The position numbers and the translations under genes are program-made. From assembly GCF_003075435.1 (NCBI RefSeq), contig NZ_QCZJ01000002.1, forward strand, positions 1-64,000: a stretch of DNA of 64,000 nt. The letters run 5' to 3'. The notes under the pieces are model-generated. The model did not search any database, was not told the DNA's origin, and was given only the letters and a program-made list of their open reading frames with translations. Shown here piece by piece: positions 15,735-26,064 of this stretch. How positions within the stretch are numbered: the first letter of the stretch is position 1; every line of letters begins with the position of its first letter. The DNA comes from Terrimonas sp. (GTDB lineage Bacteria > Bacteroidota > Bacteroidia > Chitinophagales > Chitinophagaceae).

Positions 15735-18700
15735 ATGAGGCGGCTGTTGATCATATTTTCTGTTTACTGCTTTGCACAGCACTCAATAGCCCAGCAATCC
15801 TCTTTTCTCTTCAGAAATTTAACCATCAATGACGGACTTTCACAGAACAGTGTTGTTTCTATAATAGAAGACAAAACGGGTTTTTTATGGTTTGCCACAC
15901 AGGATGGACTGAACAGGTACGATGGTAAAGATTTTTTTTCACTACCAAAAACATTTGATGATAAAACCACATCGTACGACAGGAAATTGGGCAAAATAAT
16001 CTCTGTATCGGATAGAGCCCTGTGGCTGATAACCACTAATGGCAAGCTGGAAAGTTTTGACCTCTTTAATTACCAAACCATTCCCATTGAAATATTGCCG
16101 GGAACAGATTTTGTTCTTCCAAAGCTTAATACTATGCTGCGTGATTCAAAAGGTGATATCTGGCTTGGTACTGAAAATGAAGGTTTAATATTGTTTAAGT
16201 ACAGTGCCCGGCAGGCCAGGCAATTAAAAGAGCCTGCACCAGGCAATAATGCTCTGCGATCTGTTAATAATATTTATGAAGATGCCCAGCATAATATATG
16301 GTGTGCAACAGGAGACGGATTGCTGTTCTATTCATCGAACGGGGAATTTAAGAAACATTTTTTGTCATCTGCTTCTGCTTCATCTCCGCATTTATCTTTT
16401 AGCTGTATAACTCAAGATAAAGCGGGAAATATATGGGCCGGAAGTTTTGGGAGCGGGCTTTTTGTAAAACAAAAAAATACCGGAGGTTTTACTGCTTTCA
16501 GGGGACTGAACAATTTTGAATTGCAATCACCTTCGCTTGTGGTTGAAGCCTTACTGGCTGATGAAAACAACATGTTATGGATCGGCACTTATGGAAAAGG
16601 GCTGTTTGTACATGATATTAATGATTCAGCCACGCAGCAATTTTTGAATAATAAGGCCAATGCATATTCTATAGGTTTTAATGATGTGCTTGAAATATAC
16701 AGGGATAAGCAGGGAAGTATATGGCTCGGCACAGACGGAGGAGGCGTAAGTTATTACAGTCAGCAAATTAATAATTTCAACCTGGTTTCTAACAGTAATG
16801 TTCCCGGAGATGTTTCCGTTGCGCCAATACGTTCTATTACAGTTGATGAAGACGGGCTGGTTTGGGTTGGAACAAGCAGCGGTGGATTTACCAGTATTGA
16901 TGTAAAAAAGAAAAAATATCAAACTTATTTTCTGCCTTCTTTTAGTAAAGAGATAAGCAATTCCAACAGGATTGTTTCTCTTTCGGCTGATGGAGATGAT
17001 ATATGGGTTGGTACGCAGGGCAACGGGCTATTGTTGTTTGATATAAAGACCCGGACCCATAAAAAATGGTTACACTCCCAGGCTGCATCTTCTTTGGATA
17101 TCCCCGACAATACGATATGGTGTATTGCAGAAGAAGCCGATCATACAATATGGTGCGGAACACAGTCTGGATTTTTAATGTTGATAGATAAGAATAAAGG
17201 ACTTTTAGAAAATATCCATCCGCCTGCAGATCATGATTCTGCTTATAATGGAGCTATCCGTGCTATTTCAAAAATGAACGACAGTATTTTATTGATCGGC
17301 CGCGAAAACGGAGCCATCAATTTTTTTAACCGGTTTGATCACTCTTTTTCAAAGACATCAGTAGATATAGCAGGGCAATTGGACGTTCCAATAATATTAA
17401 AAAGTATCTTGTTCAAATATCCAGATATATGGATTGGTACATTGGGTAACGGGTTATTGTCGTATAATATTAATACTACAAAATTATCTTCCTTTACCGA
17501 GCAGGAAGGATTACCGAACAGTACCGTATATGGGATACTGGATGATGAGTTTAATAATTTATGGATAAGTACAAATAAAGGTATCTGCAGTTTCAGTTTA
17601 TCTGTGCCTGAAAAAGATCATAATCAATCATTGTTCCGGGTATTTAAAATGTCTGATGGATTGCAGGGAAATGAATTTAATACCGGTGCTTTTTTTAAAG
17701 CCGCTGACGGCACTTTGTTCTTTGGGGGGATAAACGGGTTGAATTTTTTTAAGCCGCGGGATTTTTCTGAAACAGCAAAGCATACAAATGTTGCCATAAC
17801 AAATATTATTGTAGATAATGTTGGAATGGAGAGAGATACCACACTTACATTTAAAAAGCAACTGGTTTTATCCCATCAATATCGCTCTCTTACATTCCGG
17901 TTTTCGGTGCTTGATTTTGCTTCCTCCGGCAGGTATACTTATTATTATCAAATGACCGGGTATGACAAGCAGTGGATAAAAGCAAACGATCAAAACTTTG
18001 CCACATATACAAACCTGCCACCTGGGAAATATATTTTTAAGGTAAAAGCTGCTATTCCGGGGTCAGCTATAGAAAGCGACATTACCTCAATGCCTATCAT
18101 TATCAATCCTCCGTTCTGGAAAACATGGTGGTTTATATTAATTATTGTTGCGGCATTATGCGCTGCGTTGTATGGGTTATACCGCTACAGAATCAACCAG
18201 TTGATGCAGGTTCAGTCGGTGCGTAACCGTATCGCAACAGATCTGCATGATGAGATAGGGTCGGCATTGTCTAATATTAATATGCTGGCAGCCATCGCTC
18301 AAAAAAAATTAGACCAGCCTTCAGAAGCAGATAAATACCTTGGTCGTATCAGTGAGGAAGTAACAGCATCAGGACAGGCGCTGGATGATATTATATGGAG
18401 TGTTGATACTAAGAATGATACCCTTGAAGAGATGATTGCACGAATGCGCCGTTACGCCGCAGAATTATTTGAAGCCAAAGATAATATTAAGTGCGAACTG
18501 GATTTTGAAGATGGATTTACATCGAGAAAAATAAACATTGAACAGCGAAGGGATATTTATCTGGTATATAAAGAAGCGTTGAATAATATTTGCAAGCACT
18601 CACAGGCTACTTACTTTACCGTAAAAGTTTTTTTAAGGGGGGATATGCTTCACCTGCAGGTTAAAGATAATGGCGTAGGGTTTGATACTACGAGGACCAC

Positions 18701-18818
18701 ACATAGAAACGGGTTGAAAAATATGAGAGCGCGTATTGAAAGGTGGAAAGGGAAAATAATAATCACGTCAGGTGCCGGGGGAAGCAGGATAGAAGCAGAA
18801 ATACCTGTGCTAGCTTAA
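15735..18818 (+). CDS. Two-component-regulator-propeller sensor histidine kinase
   Basis: A 1027-residue kinase. The ATG at 15735 gives a clean signal peptide (MRRLLIIFSVYCFAQHSIAQ); a TTG lies 12 codons upstream. About 700 residues of repeated W-x-G/A-T-x-x-G-L segments (IWLGTENEGL, MLWIGTYGKGL, IWVGTQGNGL) form paired seven-bladed propellers. A Y_Y_Y domain (YTYYYQMTGYDKQW) and one membrane helix (WWFILIIVAALCAALYGLY) follow. The kinase core is of the HisKA_3/NarX type: RIATDLHDEIGSALS with phospho-acceptor His838, N-box EALNNICKHS, G-box DNGVGFD and RNGLKNM. The regulator gene follows 84 bp downstream. The periplasmic ligand is unknown; propeller kinases of this type often sense glycans. 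Confidence 0.9.
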   Translation: MRRLLIIFSVYCFAQHSIAQQSSFLFRNLTINDGLSQNSVVSIIEDKTGFLWFATQDGLNRYDGKDFFSLPKTFDDKTTSYDRKLGKIISVSDRALWLITTNGKLESFDLFNYQTIPIEILPGTDFVLPKLNTMLRDSKGDIWLGTENEGLILFKYSARQARQLKEPAPGNNALRSVNNIYEDAQHNIWCATGDGLLFYSSNGEFKKHFLSSASASSPHLSFSCITQDKAGNIWAGSFGSGLFVKQKNTGGFTAFRGLNNFELQSPSLVVEALLADENNMLWIGTYGKGLFVHDINDSATQQFLNNKANAYSIGFNDVLEIYRDKQGSIWLGTDGGGVSYYSQQINNFNLVSNSNVPGDVSVAPIRSITVDEDGLVWVGTSSGGFTSIDVKKKKYQTYFLPSFSKEISNSNRIVSLSADGDDIWVGTQGNGLLLFDIKTRTHKKWLHSQAASSLDIPDNTIWCIAEEADHTIWCGTQSGFLMLIDKNKGLLENIHPPADHDSAYNGAIRAISKMNDSILLIGRENGAINFFNRFDHSFSKTSVDIAGQLDVPIILKSILFKYPDIWIGTLGNGLLSYNINTTKLSSFTEQEGLPNSTVYGILDDEFNNLWISTNKGICSFSLSVPEKDHNQSLFRVFKMSDGLQGNEFNTGAFFKAADGTLFFGGINGLNFFKPRDFSETAKHTNVAITNIIVDNVGMERDTTLTFKKQLVLSHQYRSLTFRFSVLDFASSGRYTYYYQMTGYDKQWIKANDQNFATYTNLPPGKYIFKVKAAIPGSAIESDITSMPIIINPPFWKTWWFILIIVAALCAALYGLYRYRINQLMQVQSVRNRIATDLHDEIGSALSNINMLAAIAQKKLDQPSEADKYLGRISEEVTASGQALDDIIWSVDTKNDTLEEMIARMRRYAAELFEAKDNIKCELDFEDGFTSRKINIEQRRDIYLVYKEALNNICKHSQATYFTVKVFLRGDMLHLQVKDNGVGFDTTRTTHRNGLKNMRARIERWKGKIIITSGAGGSRIEAEIPVLA

Positions 18819-18902
18819 CGAAACAGTGATATAATTTCAAGCCTGTGTGGCCTACTCAAATGAGTGATGATTTTTCTGAATAGTCTGTTTAAATTCGTCT
18901 TA

Positions 18903-19538
18903 ATGAGCATCAGTGTTATAATATTTGAAGACAACGAACGCCTGAGGGAATCGCTTGTTTTTTTATTGGGTAATTCAGGAGAGTATAAAGTTGTTGCTGA
19001 TTATAATAATTGTAATGACGCCTCTAATGTTGCACGGCTATATAAACCCGATGTTGTATTAATGGATATTGATATGCCCGGTGAAAGCGGCATTAAAGGC
19101 GTGAGTATGGTGAAAGAAGCCTCTCCGCACACTGCCGTAATTATGTATACTGTTTTTGAAGATGATGAAAAATTATTTAACTGTCTTTGTGCCGGCGCCA
19201 ATGGTTACCTGCTAAAAAAAGTTTCACCGGAGCGCTTGTTTTCTGCCATAAAAGAAGTGGTAGAAGGCGGTGCGCCAATGTCGCCATCCATAGCCCGTAA
19301 AGTGTTAAACAGCTTTGATCGCAGTAAAATGAAAGCTAATCAATACCAGCTTACTGCAAGAGAACTGGAAGTGTTGCAATTTCTTACCAGGGGCTACAGC
19401 AGCAAAATGATAGGAGCGGAGCTGGGAATATCTTTTGATACAGCCCGTTCTCATCTCAAAAATATATACAACAAGCTGCATGTAAACTGTGGCAAGGAAG
19501 CAATAGTGAAAGCGTTGAGTGAACATATTCTCTCGTAA
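18903..19538 (+). CDS. NarL/LuxR-family response regulator
   Basis: A 211-residue regulator starting at the ATG at 18903 (a GTG is possible 13 codons upstream, but its translation adds a non-family tail). The receiver domain has the acidic pair Glu9/Asp10, phospho-acceptor Asp55 in LMDIDMPGESG, and a conserved Lys in GYLLKKV. The C-terminal LuxR helix-turn-helix (LTARELEVLQFLTRGYSSK, then GISFDTARSHLKNIYNKL) binds DNA. It is the evident partner of the upstream HisKA_3 kinase. Targets are not evident from the window. Confidence 0.92.
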   Translation: MSISVIIFEDNERLRESLVFLLGNSGEYKVVADYNNCNDASNVARLYKPDVVLMDIDMPGESGIKGVSMVKEASPHTAVIMYTVFEDDEKLFNCLCAGANGYLLKKVSPERLFSAIKEVVEGGAPMSPSIARKVLNSFDRSKMKANQYQLTARELEVLQFLTRGYSSKMIGAELGISFDTARSHLKNIYNKLHVNCGKEAIVKALSEHILS

Positions 19539-19563
19539 CATATTTGACCTGTAAATTTTTTTT

Positions 19564-20220
19564 ATGAAAAGTATAACCTCCGGCAGGCGTGAGTTTCTGC
19601 AAACTACGGTGAGGGCTACAGTTGCGTTCTCATCGCTTTCTATGCTACCTTTTATAACTGATGCCACACCCGTATTGCCTGGCGATAGTTTGCATATTGT
19701 TGGACCAAAGGAAGGCTATTCTCCGCAAATTGGCACACTGGTTTCAATGATGAACTGGATGAGGGAAACCATGCTATATTCAGTAAAAGGAATGGCGCAG
19801 GAACAGCTTGATTTCTTGCTTGATGAAAAAGCTAATACTATTGGTGCAATGCTTTTGCACCTTGCGGCAACAGAAACATTTTACCAGGCAAACACTTTTG
19901 AAGGAAGAACAGATTATAACGATGCAGAGAAAAAGCAATGGGAAGCTGCAATGAATCTTGGCGATGAAGGTCGTAAAAATATAAAAGGGCATAACCTGGA
20001 TTTTTATCTTGCTATACTTAAAGAAACAAGAGAAAAAACATTAATGGAATTTCGCAAACGGGATGATAAATGGCTTATGCAGGTTGATCCACATTTTTTT
20101 GATGACAAGCCTACCAATAATTATTGCAAATGGTTCCATGTATGTGAACATGAATCTAACCATAATGGACAAATTAAATGGTTGAAAAGCAGGTTGCCCG
20201 GCTCCTGGAAAGGACAATAG
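19564..20220 (+). CDS. Exported DinB-like protein
   Basis: A 218-residue protein with a twin-arginine-like N-terminus (RREFLQTTVRATVAFSSLS) and a DinB four-helix-bundle body at about 50-218. Likely metal-site His residues are in MLLHLAATE and in HVCEHESNHNGQIKW. DinB-family members include thiol-dependent metal enzymes such as bacillithiol S-transferases, but most are uncharacterised. Export would be unusual for the family; the function here is unknown. It lies 25 bp after the response regulator gene and may be co-transcribed. Confidence 0.75.
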   Translation: MKSITSGRREFLQTTVRATVAFSSLSMLPFITDATPVLPGDSLHIVGPKEGYSPQIGTLVSMMNWMRETMLYSVKGMAQEQLDFLLDEKANTIGAMLLHLAATETFYQANTFEGRTDYNDAEKKQWEAAMNLGDEGRKNIKGHNLDFYLAILKETREKTLMEFRKRDDKWLMQVDPHFFDDKPTNNYCKWFHVCEHESNHNGQIKWLKSRLPGSWKGQ

Positions 20221-20267
20221 CCCGCTTCACTTAGCCTCATAAATATATTTTCAACTCTGCTGAGTAT

Positions 20268-22784
20268 CTACACCACTCTTCCCATCGCAGGGTCACTTAT
20301 ACTCGCTTTACCGGTTTCAACCCTTCCTGCATAGCGTTTTTCAAAATCATTATTGCCTTTTATTTTCACGCTGAAGTCGTACCAGCCCTGGTATTTGCCG
20401 GTATCAATGGTGATGGTTGCCTGGGCGCCTGCACCTAAAACCCTGGTTTGTGTTTTAGCTTTATAAGCATTATCCTGCACTTCAATAGTTAATGACTGCT
20501 TTGAATTATTTTTTAATCTCAGTGCAATTTTACCGGTGAGATTTTTTTTGCCGGAAGCTGCTGATTCGTATTCGCACAATACATCCAGTAACGGGTCATT
20601 TACGGTTCCTTTAAATTCCCGGAAGAAACCATTTGGCCCATATATCTGCAGGTGATAATCTTTATCAATAGTCCACTCATCCGTTAAGCTGTCTCCGGCA
20701 AGCACCGCGTAATTTCTGGGTAATATATTAGTGCCGGGCGCATAAATATTAAATGGTGAGCCGATAGCTTTCGTTCCAAAAACTTCATTTTTTGCGTCAA
20801 GCTTTATCTTAAATGATTTTTTATCGTTGCTTAATTTTCCTTCGGCATATAACTGGTAAGGCAAAGCGCAGGAAGAGCGCGTGCCTTTTTCCTGCTGTGG
20901 CATTACAGGCGAAGCAAACCTGTCTGTATTGATCTGCTTTACTTCTTCATTGGTCAGTAATTTATAACCGGAAGGCATAGCCTTAAACTGCGCTTTATGT
21001 ATGCTTTCCAAAAAAGGAATTCTTTCGACCGGTGCTGGTGCAGGTATCTTTTCACCATTATATGGTCTGAATGCAGAAGTAAGATTGCCGCTCACTGCTC
21101 TCCTCCAACTGGTAACTTCTGCGGATTCGATTTTCTTTCCTGTTTTATGCGAAAGAAAATGCTCCATGAATTGTATTGGCGAAGTAAGATCAAAAACTTC
21201 TGAACAAACCCATCCGCCGCGCGTCCAGGGAGAGGCAATAACTAATGGAACCCTGAAACCTAGTCCAATAGGGCTTTCCCTGTCATCTTCATCCGCGGGT
21301 TTTGTTTTCATCCATGTTTGATCCTTACCTACATAATCTGTTTTTGTTACAATGCCTTCTGAAACTTTCCCGCTGTTGGGTTTATAAGGGTTTGGCGGCA
21401 CAAATGGCGGTATATGATCAAAATAGCCGTCATTCTCATCATAATTCAAAATAAATATGGTTTTCTTCCACACTTCCGGATTTTGTGTAAGAATATCAAT
21501 TACCTCGCTCAAATACCAGGCGCCATACCATGGCGATCCGGGGTGATCAGAAAAATTAGAAGGTGCTACAACCCATGATACCGTAGGCAATGTGCCATTT
21601 TTTACGTCTTCCCTGAATTGGAACAGCACATCACTTTTAGGTATCTGCATGGTTCTTTGCGTACCATTATCATCATAAGTAATAGATGTAAGCGACCGGT
21701 ATTTGGGATCATTCCTGTTGTCAGAAAAAGCTTTATTGTGAAGGTTTTTTTCGCGGGTTGAAAGTTTCTCAAAATTTTCAGGCGTATATTTCTGCAGGGC
21801 ATCTTTCACATACTCCCATTGCGCCTGTCTTTGCTTTAATTCGCGTTGCAGTTTTGGTAATTCACTGTTCCCTTCGGGAAGTGATTTTATCTTTTCTTCA
21901 AGCTTTGCAATTGCTTCAGGCAATATTTTGGCAGCTTTGGGCAAAAACTTCATATGTCCGTGCGAGAACCGGATGTTGAATTGTTTAAACCATTCAAGCG
22001 GATTGTCGGTGAAATTTGCCAGCCAGTCATCTTCTTCCCCTTCAAAGCCGGTTTCGATACTCACTTCATTCTGGTATACTTTCCAGGGAATATTATTTTC
22101 TTCAAGATATTCCGGAAAGGTTTTCCATGATGCTTCCCTGTTATAGGTAACATCAGAGTTGTATACATTTGCAATCACATTCTCGTCGTGTTTTTCGCGA
22201 ATTGTACCGGTCCAGAAATACAACCTGTTCGGGGTAGTTCCTGTAAGTGAAGAACAAAAATGCTGATCACATACTGTAAATGCATCTGCCAGTGCGTAAT
22301 AAAAAGGAATATCCTCCCGGTTGTAGAAACCCATGGTAAGCGGCATATCCTTACATTCTTTGCGGCCGGATCGTTTCGCGTCAAGCCATTTATCGTGTTT
22401 GCCTTCATTCCTTGCATCAACCATATTATCCCATGAATGGGGAAGGGAACCAAGCCATGTGGATTTGCTGTCTCTTATGTTCAACCTGAAAGGCGCATAA
22501 GTTTCGCCTTTTTCATTGGTTTGGGTCCATACTGTATTATTATTGGGGAGTGTTATAGCCCGTGGATCATTATATCCTCTTACGCCCTGCAGTGTTCCAT
22601 AACAATGGTCGAACGAGCGGTTTTCCTGCATTAAAAAAACAATATGCTCTGCATCAAGATAGGTGGAGCCTGCTTTGGGATCAATAGCAAATGCTTTTTG
22701 AATGGATTCGGGTAAGCCTCCCAGTAATCCTGAACCTCCGGACAGGAGTGCTGCTTTTTTGATAAATGCTCTTCGGGTATCCAT
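20268..22784 (-). CDS. Phosphocholine-specific phospholipase C
   Basis: An 838-residue enzyme of the acid phosphatase/phospholipase C superfamily (PlcN/PlcH-like). The N-terminus carries a Tat signal (DTRRAFIKKAALLSGG). The catalytic domain starts with HIVFLMQENRSFDHCYGTLQGVRG (about 47-70; Glu, Asn and Asp residues expected to bind substrate or metal), followed by SLTGTTPNRLYFWTG, FILNYDENDGYFDHIPP and GFRVPLVIASPWTRGG. Two C-terminal beta domains (about 640-830) match the repeats found in bacterial phosphocholine phospholipases. It probably hydrolyses phosphatidylcholine or sphingomyelin after folded export. It is a single gene, convergent with the DinB-like gene. Confidence 0.88.
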   Translation of the reverse strand: MDTRRAFIKKAALLSGGSGLLGGLPESIQKAFAIDPKAGSTYLDAEHIVFLMQENRSFDHCYGTLQGVRGYNDPRAITLPNNNTVWTQTNEKGETYAPFRLNIRDSKSTWLGSLPHSWDNMVDARNEGKHDKWLDAKRSGRKECKDMPLTMGFYNREDIPFYYALADAFTVCDQHFCSSLTGTTPNRLYFWTGTIREKHDENVIANVYNSDVTYNREASWKTFPEYLEENNIPWKVYQNEVSIETGFEGEEDDWLANFTDNPLEWFKQFNIRFSHGHMKFLPKAAKILPEAIAKLEEKIKSLPEGNSELPKLQRELKQRQAQWEYVKDALQKYTPENFEKLSTREKNLHNKAFSDNRNDPKYRSLTSITYDDNGTQRTMQIPKSDVLFQFREDVKNGTLPTVSWVVAPSNFSDHPGSPWYGAWYLSEVIDILTQNPEVWKKTIFILNYDENDGYFDHIPPFVPPNPYKPNSGKVSEGIVTKTDYVGKDQTWMKTKPADEDDRESPIGLGFRVPLVIASPWTRGGWVCSEVFDLTSPIQFMEHFLSHKTGKKIESAEVTSWRRAVSGNLTSAFRPYNGEKIPAPAPVERIPFLESIHKAQFKAMPSGYKLLTNEEVKQINTDRFASPVMPQQEKGTRSSCALPYQLYAEGKLSNDKKSFKIKLDAKNEVFGTKAIGSPFNIYAPGTNILPRNYAVLAGDSLTDEWTIDKDYHLQIYGPNGFFREFKGTVNDPLLDVLCEYESAASGKKNLTGKIALRLKNNSKQSLTIEVQDNAYKAKTQTRVLGAGAQATITIDTGKYQGWYDFSVKIKGNNDFEKRYAGRVETGKASISDPAMGRVV

Positions 22785-22877
22785 AAAATGAAGTGGTATA
22801 TAATGTGAAATTATCGATTAATCAAACACAAAACCCTTGTGTAATATCAAGAGATCGTTATGAGCCGGCGATACTGT

Positions 22878-24134
22878 TTATTTGAATAACATAAATGCAA
22901 TTATCAGCGTAATGATGATATTAAACAATTGTGCAATCAAAAAAGCACCAAATGCAATGGCATTATTCTTACGGAATAACTCTTTGAAATTGGTTTCAAG
23001 GCCAATACTTGTAAATGCAAGTACAAACCATAAGGTTTGCATATTTTTTAAAGGGTTTTTTACAGCAGCAATTGTTTCCTGGCTGATGAAAAAAGAGAAG
23101 AATACTGATGCGGCAACAAAACCGATTACAAATTTTGGAAACCGCTCCCATATAATAGATAGTGTAGGTTTTTGGTCAACGCCGGTTACGTTTTCTTTTT
23201 TCGTAATTGTCCAGTATACAGAAATAGCGAATGCGGCAATGCCCAATAATACATTTTGAGAAAACTTTACAATAGTACTAACCTTCAAAGCCTCATCGCC
23301 TACCAGGGTTCCTGATGCGGCAACAGCGCCGGTGGTATCTATGGTTCCGCCCAGCCACGCACCGGTTACGGCTTCCGGAAATTGAAACGCGTTTGCTATC
23401 ACCGGCATAAATATCATCATAGGAATGGCAGTAAGTAAAACCATTGACACTACATAGCTCAGCTTTTTTGAGTCTCCTTTAATGGCGCCGGAGGTTGCAA
23501 TAGCTGCGGAAACACCACAAATGGAAACGGCACTTGCCATCATAATACCCAATTCATCATCCACCTTCATTTTTTTGCTTATCCAATACGCGAAATACCA
23601 AACAGAAATAACAACTGCCACAGCTTGTATTAAACCTTTTGATCCGGTTTTGAGCACATCTGAAAATAGTACGGACGTACCTAAAAGCACCAATCCTATT
23701 TTTACAAACATTTCTGTTGTAAGCGTTTCCCTGAACCATCCGGGTAATTTCACAAGATTACCAACTATTAATCCCACCACCAGGCTGAATATTACTGCTT
23801 CAAGGTTATAATCTTTCGCAAAATTGCTTCCTGATATGATGAGGGCAAATATGCTTAGCATAAAAACCACGATGAATACAATAATCATTTTACGCATGTC
23901 CTTACCCGTTAGCCAGGTGCCAAGGATTACGGTAATAAAGGCAATCAGGAATTGAATGCCGATTTTAGAAAGATTGTCTGCTGATAATACAGTACCAAAT
24001 AATTGTTCTGATGATGACCATCCATAAGAAGGCGCAGCGAAATGAAGTCCGGCAATAGCCGCGATAATAATCAGGAAACCGAGCACAACTACTGCCCAGT
24101 CTTCAACAAGTAAAGGTTTTTTTTGTAAAGACAT
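22878..24134 (-). CDS. YeiH-family putative sulfate exporter
   Basis: A 418-residue integral membrane protein with about 10-11 hydrophobic segments, of the YeiH/UPF0324 family. Recognisable stretches are VVGLIVGNLVKLPGWF, MMASAVSICGVSAAIATSGAI, GAWLGGTIDTTGAVAASGTL and ALAFTSIGLETNF. The family is named for putative sulfate or organic-acid export, but direct biochemical evidence is limited. The long spacer upstream suggests its own promoter. Confidence 0.85.
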   Translation of the reverse strand: MSLQKKPLLVEDWAVVVLGFLIIIAAIAGLHFAAPSYGWSSSEQLFGTVLSADNLSKIGIQFLIAFITVILGTWLTGKDMRKMIIVFIVVFMLSIFALIISGSNFAKDYNLEAVIFSLVVGLIVGNLVKLPGWFRETLTTEMFVKIGLVLLGTSVLFSDVLKTGSKGLIQAVAVVISVWYFAYWISKKMKVDDELGIMMASAVSICGVSAAIATSGAIKGDSKKLSYVVSMVLLTAIPMMIFMPVIANAFQFPEAVTGAWLGGTIDTTGAVAASGTLVGDEALKVSTIVKFSQNVLLGIAAFAISVYWTITKKENVTGVDQKPTLSIIWERFPKFVIGFVAASVFFSFFISQETIAAVKNPLKNMQTLWFVLAFTSIGLETNFKELFRKNNAIAFGAFLIAQLFNIIITLIIAFMLFK

Positions 24135-24376
24135 TGAGTTATGGTTTAGAGCCTCTAATGTAAAATATTATTTTGTGTATTACTGAAGAGATGATATTTT
24201 GTTTTTGTACTTATACAAAACCGGCAAAATAATTTCTGTATCTTCGCGTTATCATATCGCAATTGTGCATTCAATCATACCCGGCACAATCTTCCGCTTG
24301 CTTATTTCTTGTCCTAACTTGTTTGTCCGGAATCATTATCGTTTGCTGCTGTTTATTATAAACTAAAATCTGGTAT

Positions 24377-25198
24377 ATGCAGAAAACAGGATTTTTAATT
24401 GATATGGATGGCGTGATTTACAAAGGAGCTGAACCCATTCCCGGTGCCGTGGAGTTTATTAATGGATTAAAAGAAAAAGGGTTCCCATTTTTATTTCTTA
24501 CCAATAATAGCCAGCGCACAAGCAGGGATGTATGTTACAAGCTTTTGAAAATGGGCTTCAACGTTACGGATGAAGATATATTTACCTGCGCTATGGCAAC
24601 AGCAAGATACCTTGCCTCAAAAACTCCGCAGGGAACAGCATATGTTATTGGCGAAGGCGGACTCTTGACTGAATTACATAAAGCCGGTTATTCTATTGTT
24701 GATGATCATCCTGACTACGTGGTGATAGGAGAGGGCAGAACAATTATGCTGGAGTCTGTTGATAAAGCAATCAACATGATCATGAAAGGATCAAAACTTA
24801 TTGCTACCAATCTTGATCCCAATTGCCCTGTAGCTAACGGAAAATACAGGGCAGGATGTGGTGCTTTTGTGGCAATGATAGAAGTAGCAACTGGTAAAAA
24901 GGCCTTCAGTGTAGGAAAACCAAGCCCGGTAATGATGCGCATGGCAAGAAAGACGCTTGACCTTGCAACAGATGATACCGTTATGATCGGTGATACCATG
25001 AGCACAGATATTTTAGGCGCGGGCTCTATGGGCTTTACAACTGTATTAACATTATCGGGCGTTACGCAGGAAAATGATCTTGACGGATTTGGATATGCTC
25101 CTGATTTTATTGTAAAATCTATTAAGGATCTATTGAATGTAGAGCTATTTGAAAAAGTGATTGAAAAGCATAGTGAAAAGGAATTCATGTTTAATTAA
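24377..25198 (+). CDS. HAD-IIA family phosphatase (NagD-like)
   Basis: A 273-residue HAD hydrolase. Motif I is DMDGVIYKG (nucleophile and acid/base Asp), motif II is FLTNNSQRT, the motif III Lys lies in SVGKPSPVMM, and motif IV is MIGDTMSTDI. The C2 cap between about residues 60 and 185 is of the NagD/pyridoxal phosphatase type. Substrates of this subfamily are varied nucleotides and sugar phosphates, so none is assigned. It overlaps the convergent acyltransferase gene by 4 bp. A TATCTTCG sequence at 24239-24246 may be a -7 box, but no TTTG element was found at the right distance. Confidence 0.88.
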   Translation: MQKTGFLIDMDGVIYKGAEPIPGAVEFINGLKEKGFPFLFLTNNSQRTSRDVCYKLLKMGFNVTDEDIFTCAMATARYLASKTPQGTAYVIGEGGLLTELHKAGYSIVDDHPDYVVIGEGRTIMLESVDKAINMIMKGSKLIATNLDPNCPVANGKYRAGCGAFVAMIEVATGKKAFSVGKPSPVMMRMARKTLDLATDDTVMIGDTMSTDILGAGSMGFTTVLTLSGVTQENDLDGFGYAPDFIVKSIKDLLNVELFEKVIEKHSEKEFMFN

Positions 25199-25935
25199 CC
25201 TTGCTTTTTATATCCGTCGCTTTGCTCAATAGCGTCCATGATTTGTGAAAGTATATCATCCAGGCTGTCATTGTAATTAATTTGCATTGGCGCTTTAATA
25301 TTCACTGTAATGGTAGTGCCTTTTTGCAGCAGTTTGAGGCTTTTTTTGTGAAAAGCCTTGTTGAAGTTTTCTATAACAATAGGTATTACCAGGGCTTTAC
25401 TTTGTTTCACTAAAAAAGCCGTTCCTTTTCTACCCGGTGCAAATGGAGTTGTAGTGCCTTGGGGAAATGTAATTACCCAATTGTTTTTAAGCGTGGTTAA
25501 TATTTTTTTTGAGTCTGACAAATTCAGCCCCTTTCTGACGGCTTTATCTTCTTCAACCCAGGTACGCTTTACCGTAAGGGCTCCAGCCATTGCCATTAAT
25601 TTAGTCATAAAGGTTTTTTTCATGGTATCTTCTGCAGAAACAAAATATACTTTGGTAAATGGATTGAGAAGATAATAAGGAATACCGAGTTTATTTTGCT
25701 TACGCCATTTTACCGCGCAGAAAATATGAAGGAAGGCAATCACATCCATAAAATAGGTTTGATGATTGCTTACAAAAAGTACATTTCGCGGAGGCAGGTT
25801 ACTGATGTGTTCTGTTCCGGTTATTTTGATGCGATTAATAATGGCAAGCCCCGGATAAGATAAACTACCAATAATTACATACACGAACTTTCTAACAATA
25901 TTTATACTTTTTAACCTTTCCTGCAAAGATGCCAT
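25195..25935 (-). CDS. PlsC-like acyltransferase with variant motifs
   Basis: A 246-residue protein starting at the ATG at 25935 (a TTG ten codons upstream is less likely). It belongs to the 1-acylglycerol-3-phosphate acyltransferase superfamily. Motif I reads NHQTYFMD, with five residues between His58 and Asp64 instead of the usual four. The motif III position reads FPQGT where FPEGT is standard, so the Glu is replaced by Gln. Both are features of a divergent clade. The lipid substrate is therefore uncertain; it could make phosphatidic acid or acylate another lipid. A second, canonical PlsC is encoded at 27999-28757. Confidence 0.8.
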   Translation of the reverse strand: MASLQERLKSINIVRKFVYVIIGSLSYPGLAIINRIKITGTEHISNLPPRNVLFVSNHQTYFMDVIAFLHIFCAVKWRKQNKLGIPYYLLNPFTKVYFVSAEDTMKKTFMTKLMAMAGALTVKRTWVEEDKAVRKGLNLSDSKKILTTLKNNWVITFPQGTTTPFAPGRKGTAFLVKQSKALVIPIVIENFNKAFHKKSLKLLQKGTTITVNIKAPMQINYNDSLDDILSQIMDAIEQSDGYKKQG

Positions 25936-26064
25936 ATGATATTGTAACCTCAGTTTAAAGCACAATATAGGTTATTTGCAAAAACTTTGTTAAGTACTTT
26001 GTGTGTATGGGCTAATGCTGTGTAATGGTCATAAGCTTTGCATCAAACTCAAAAATTTATAGTC

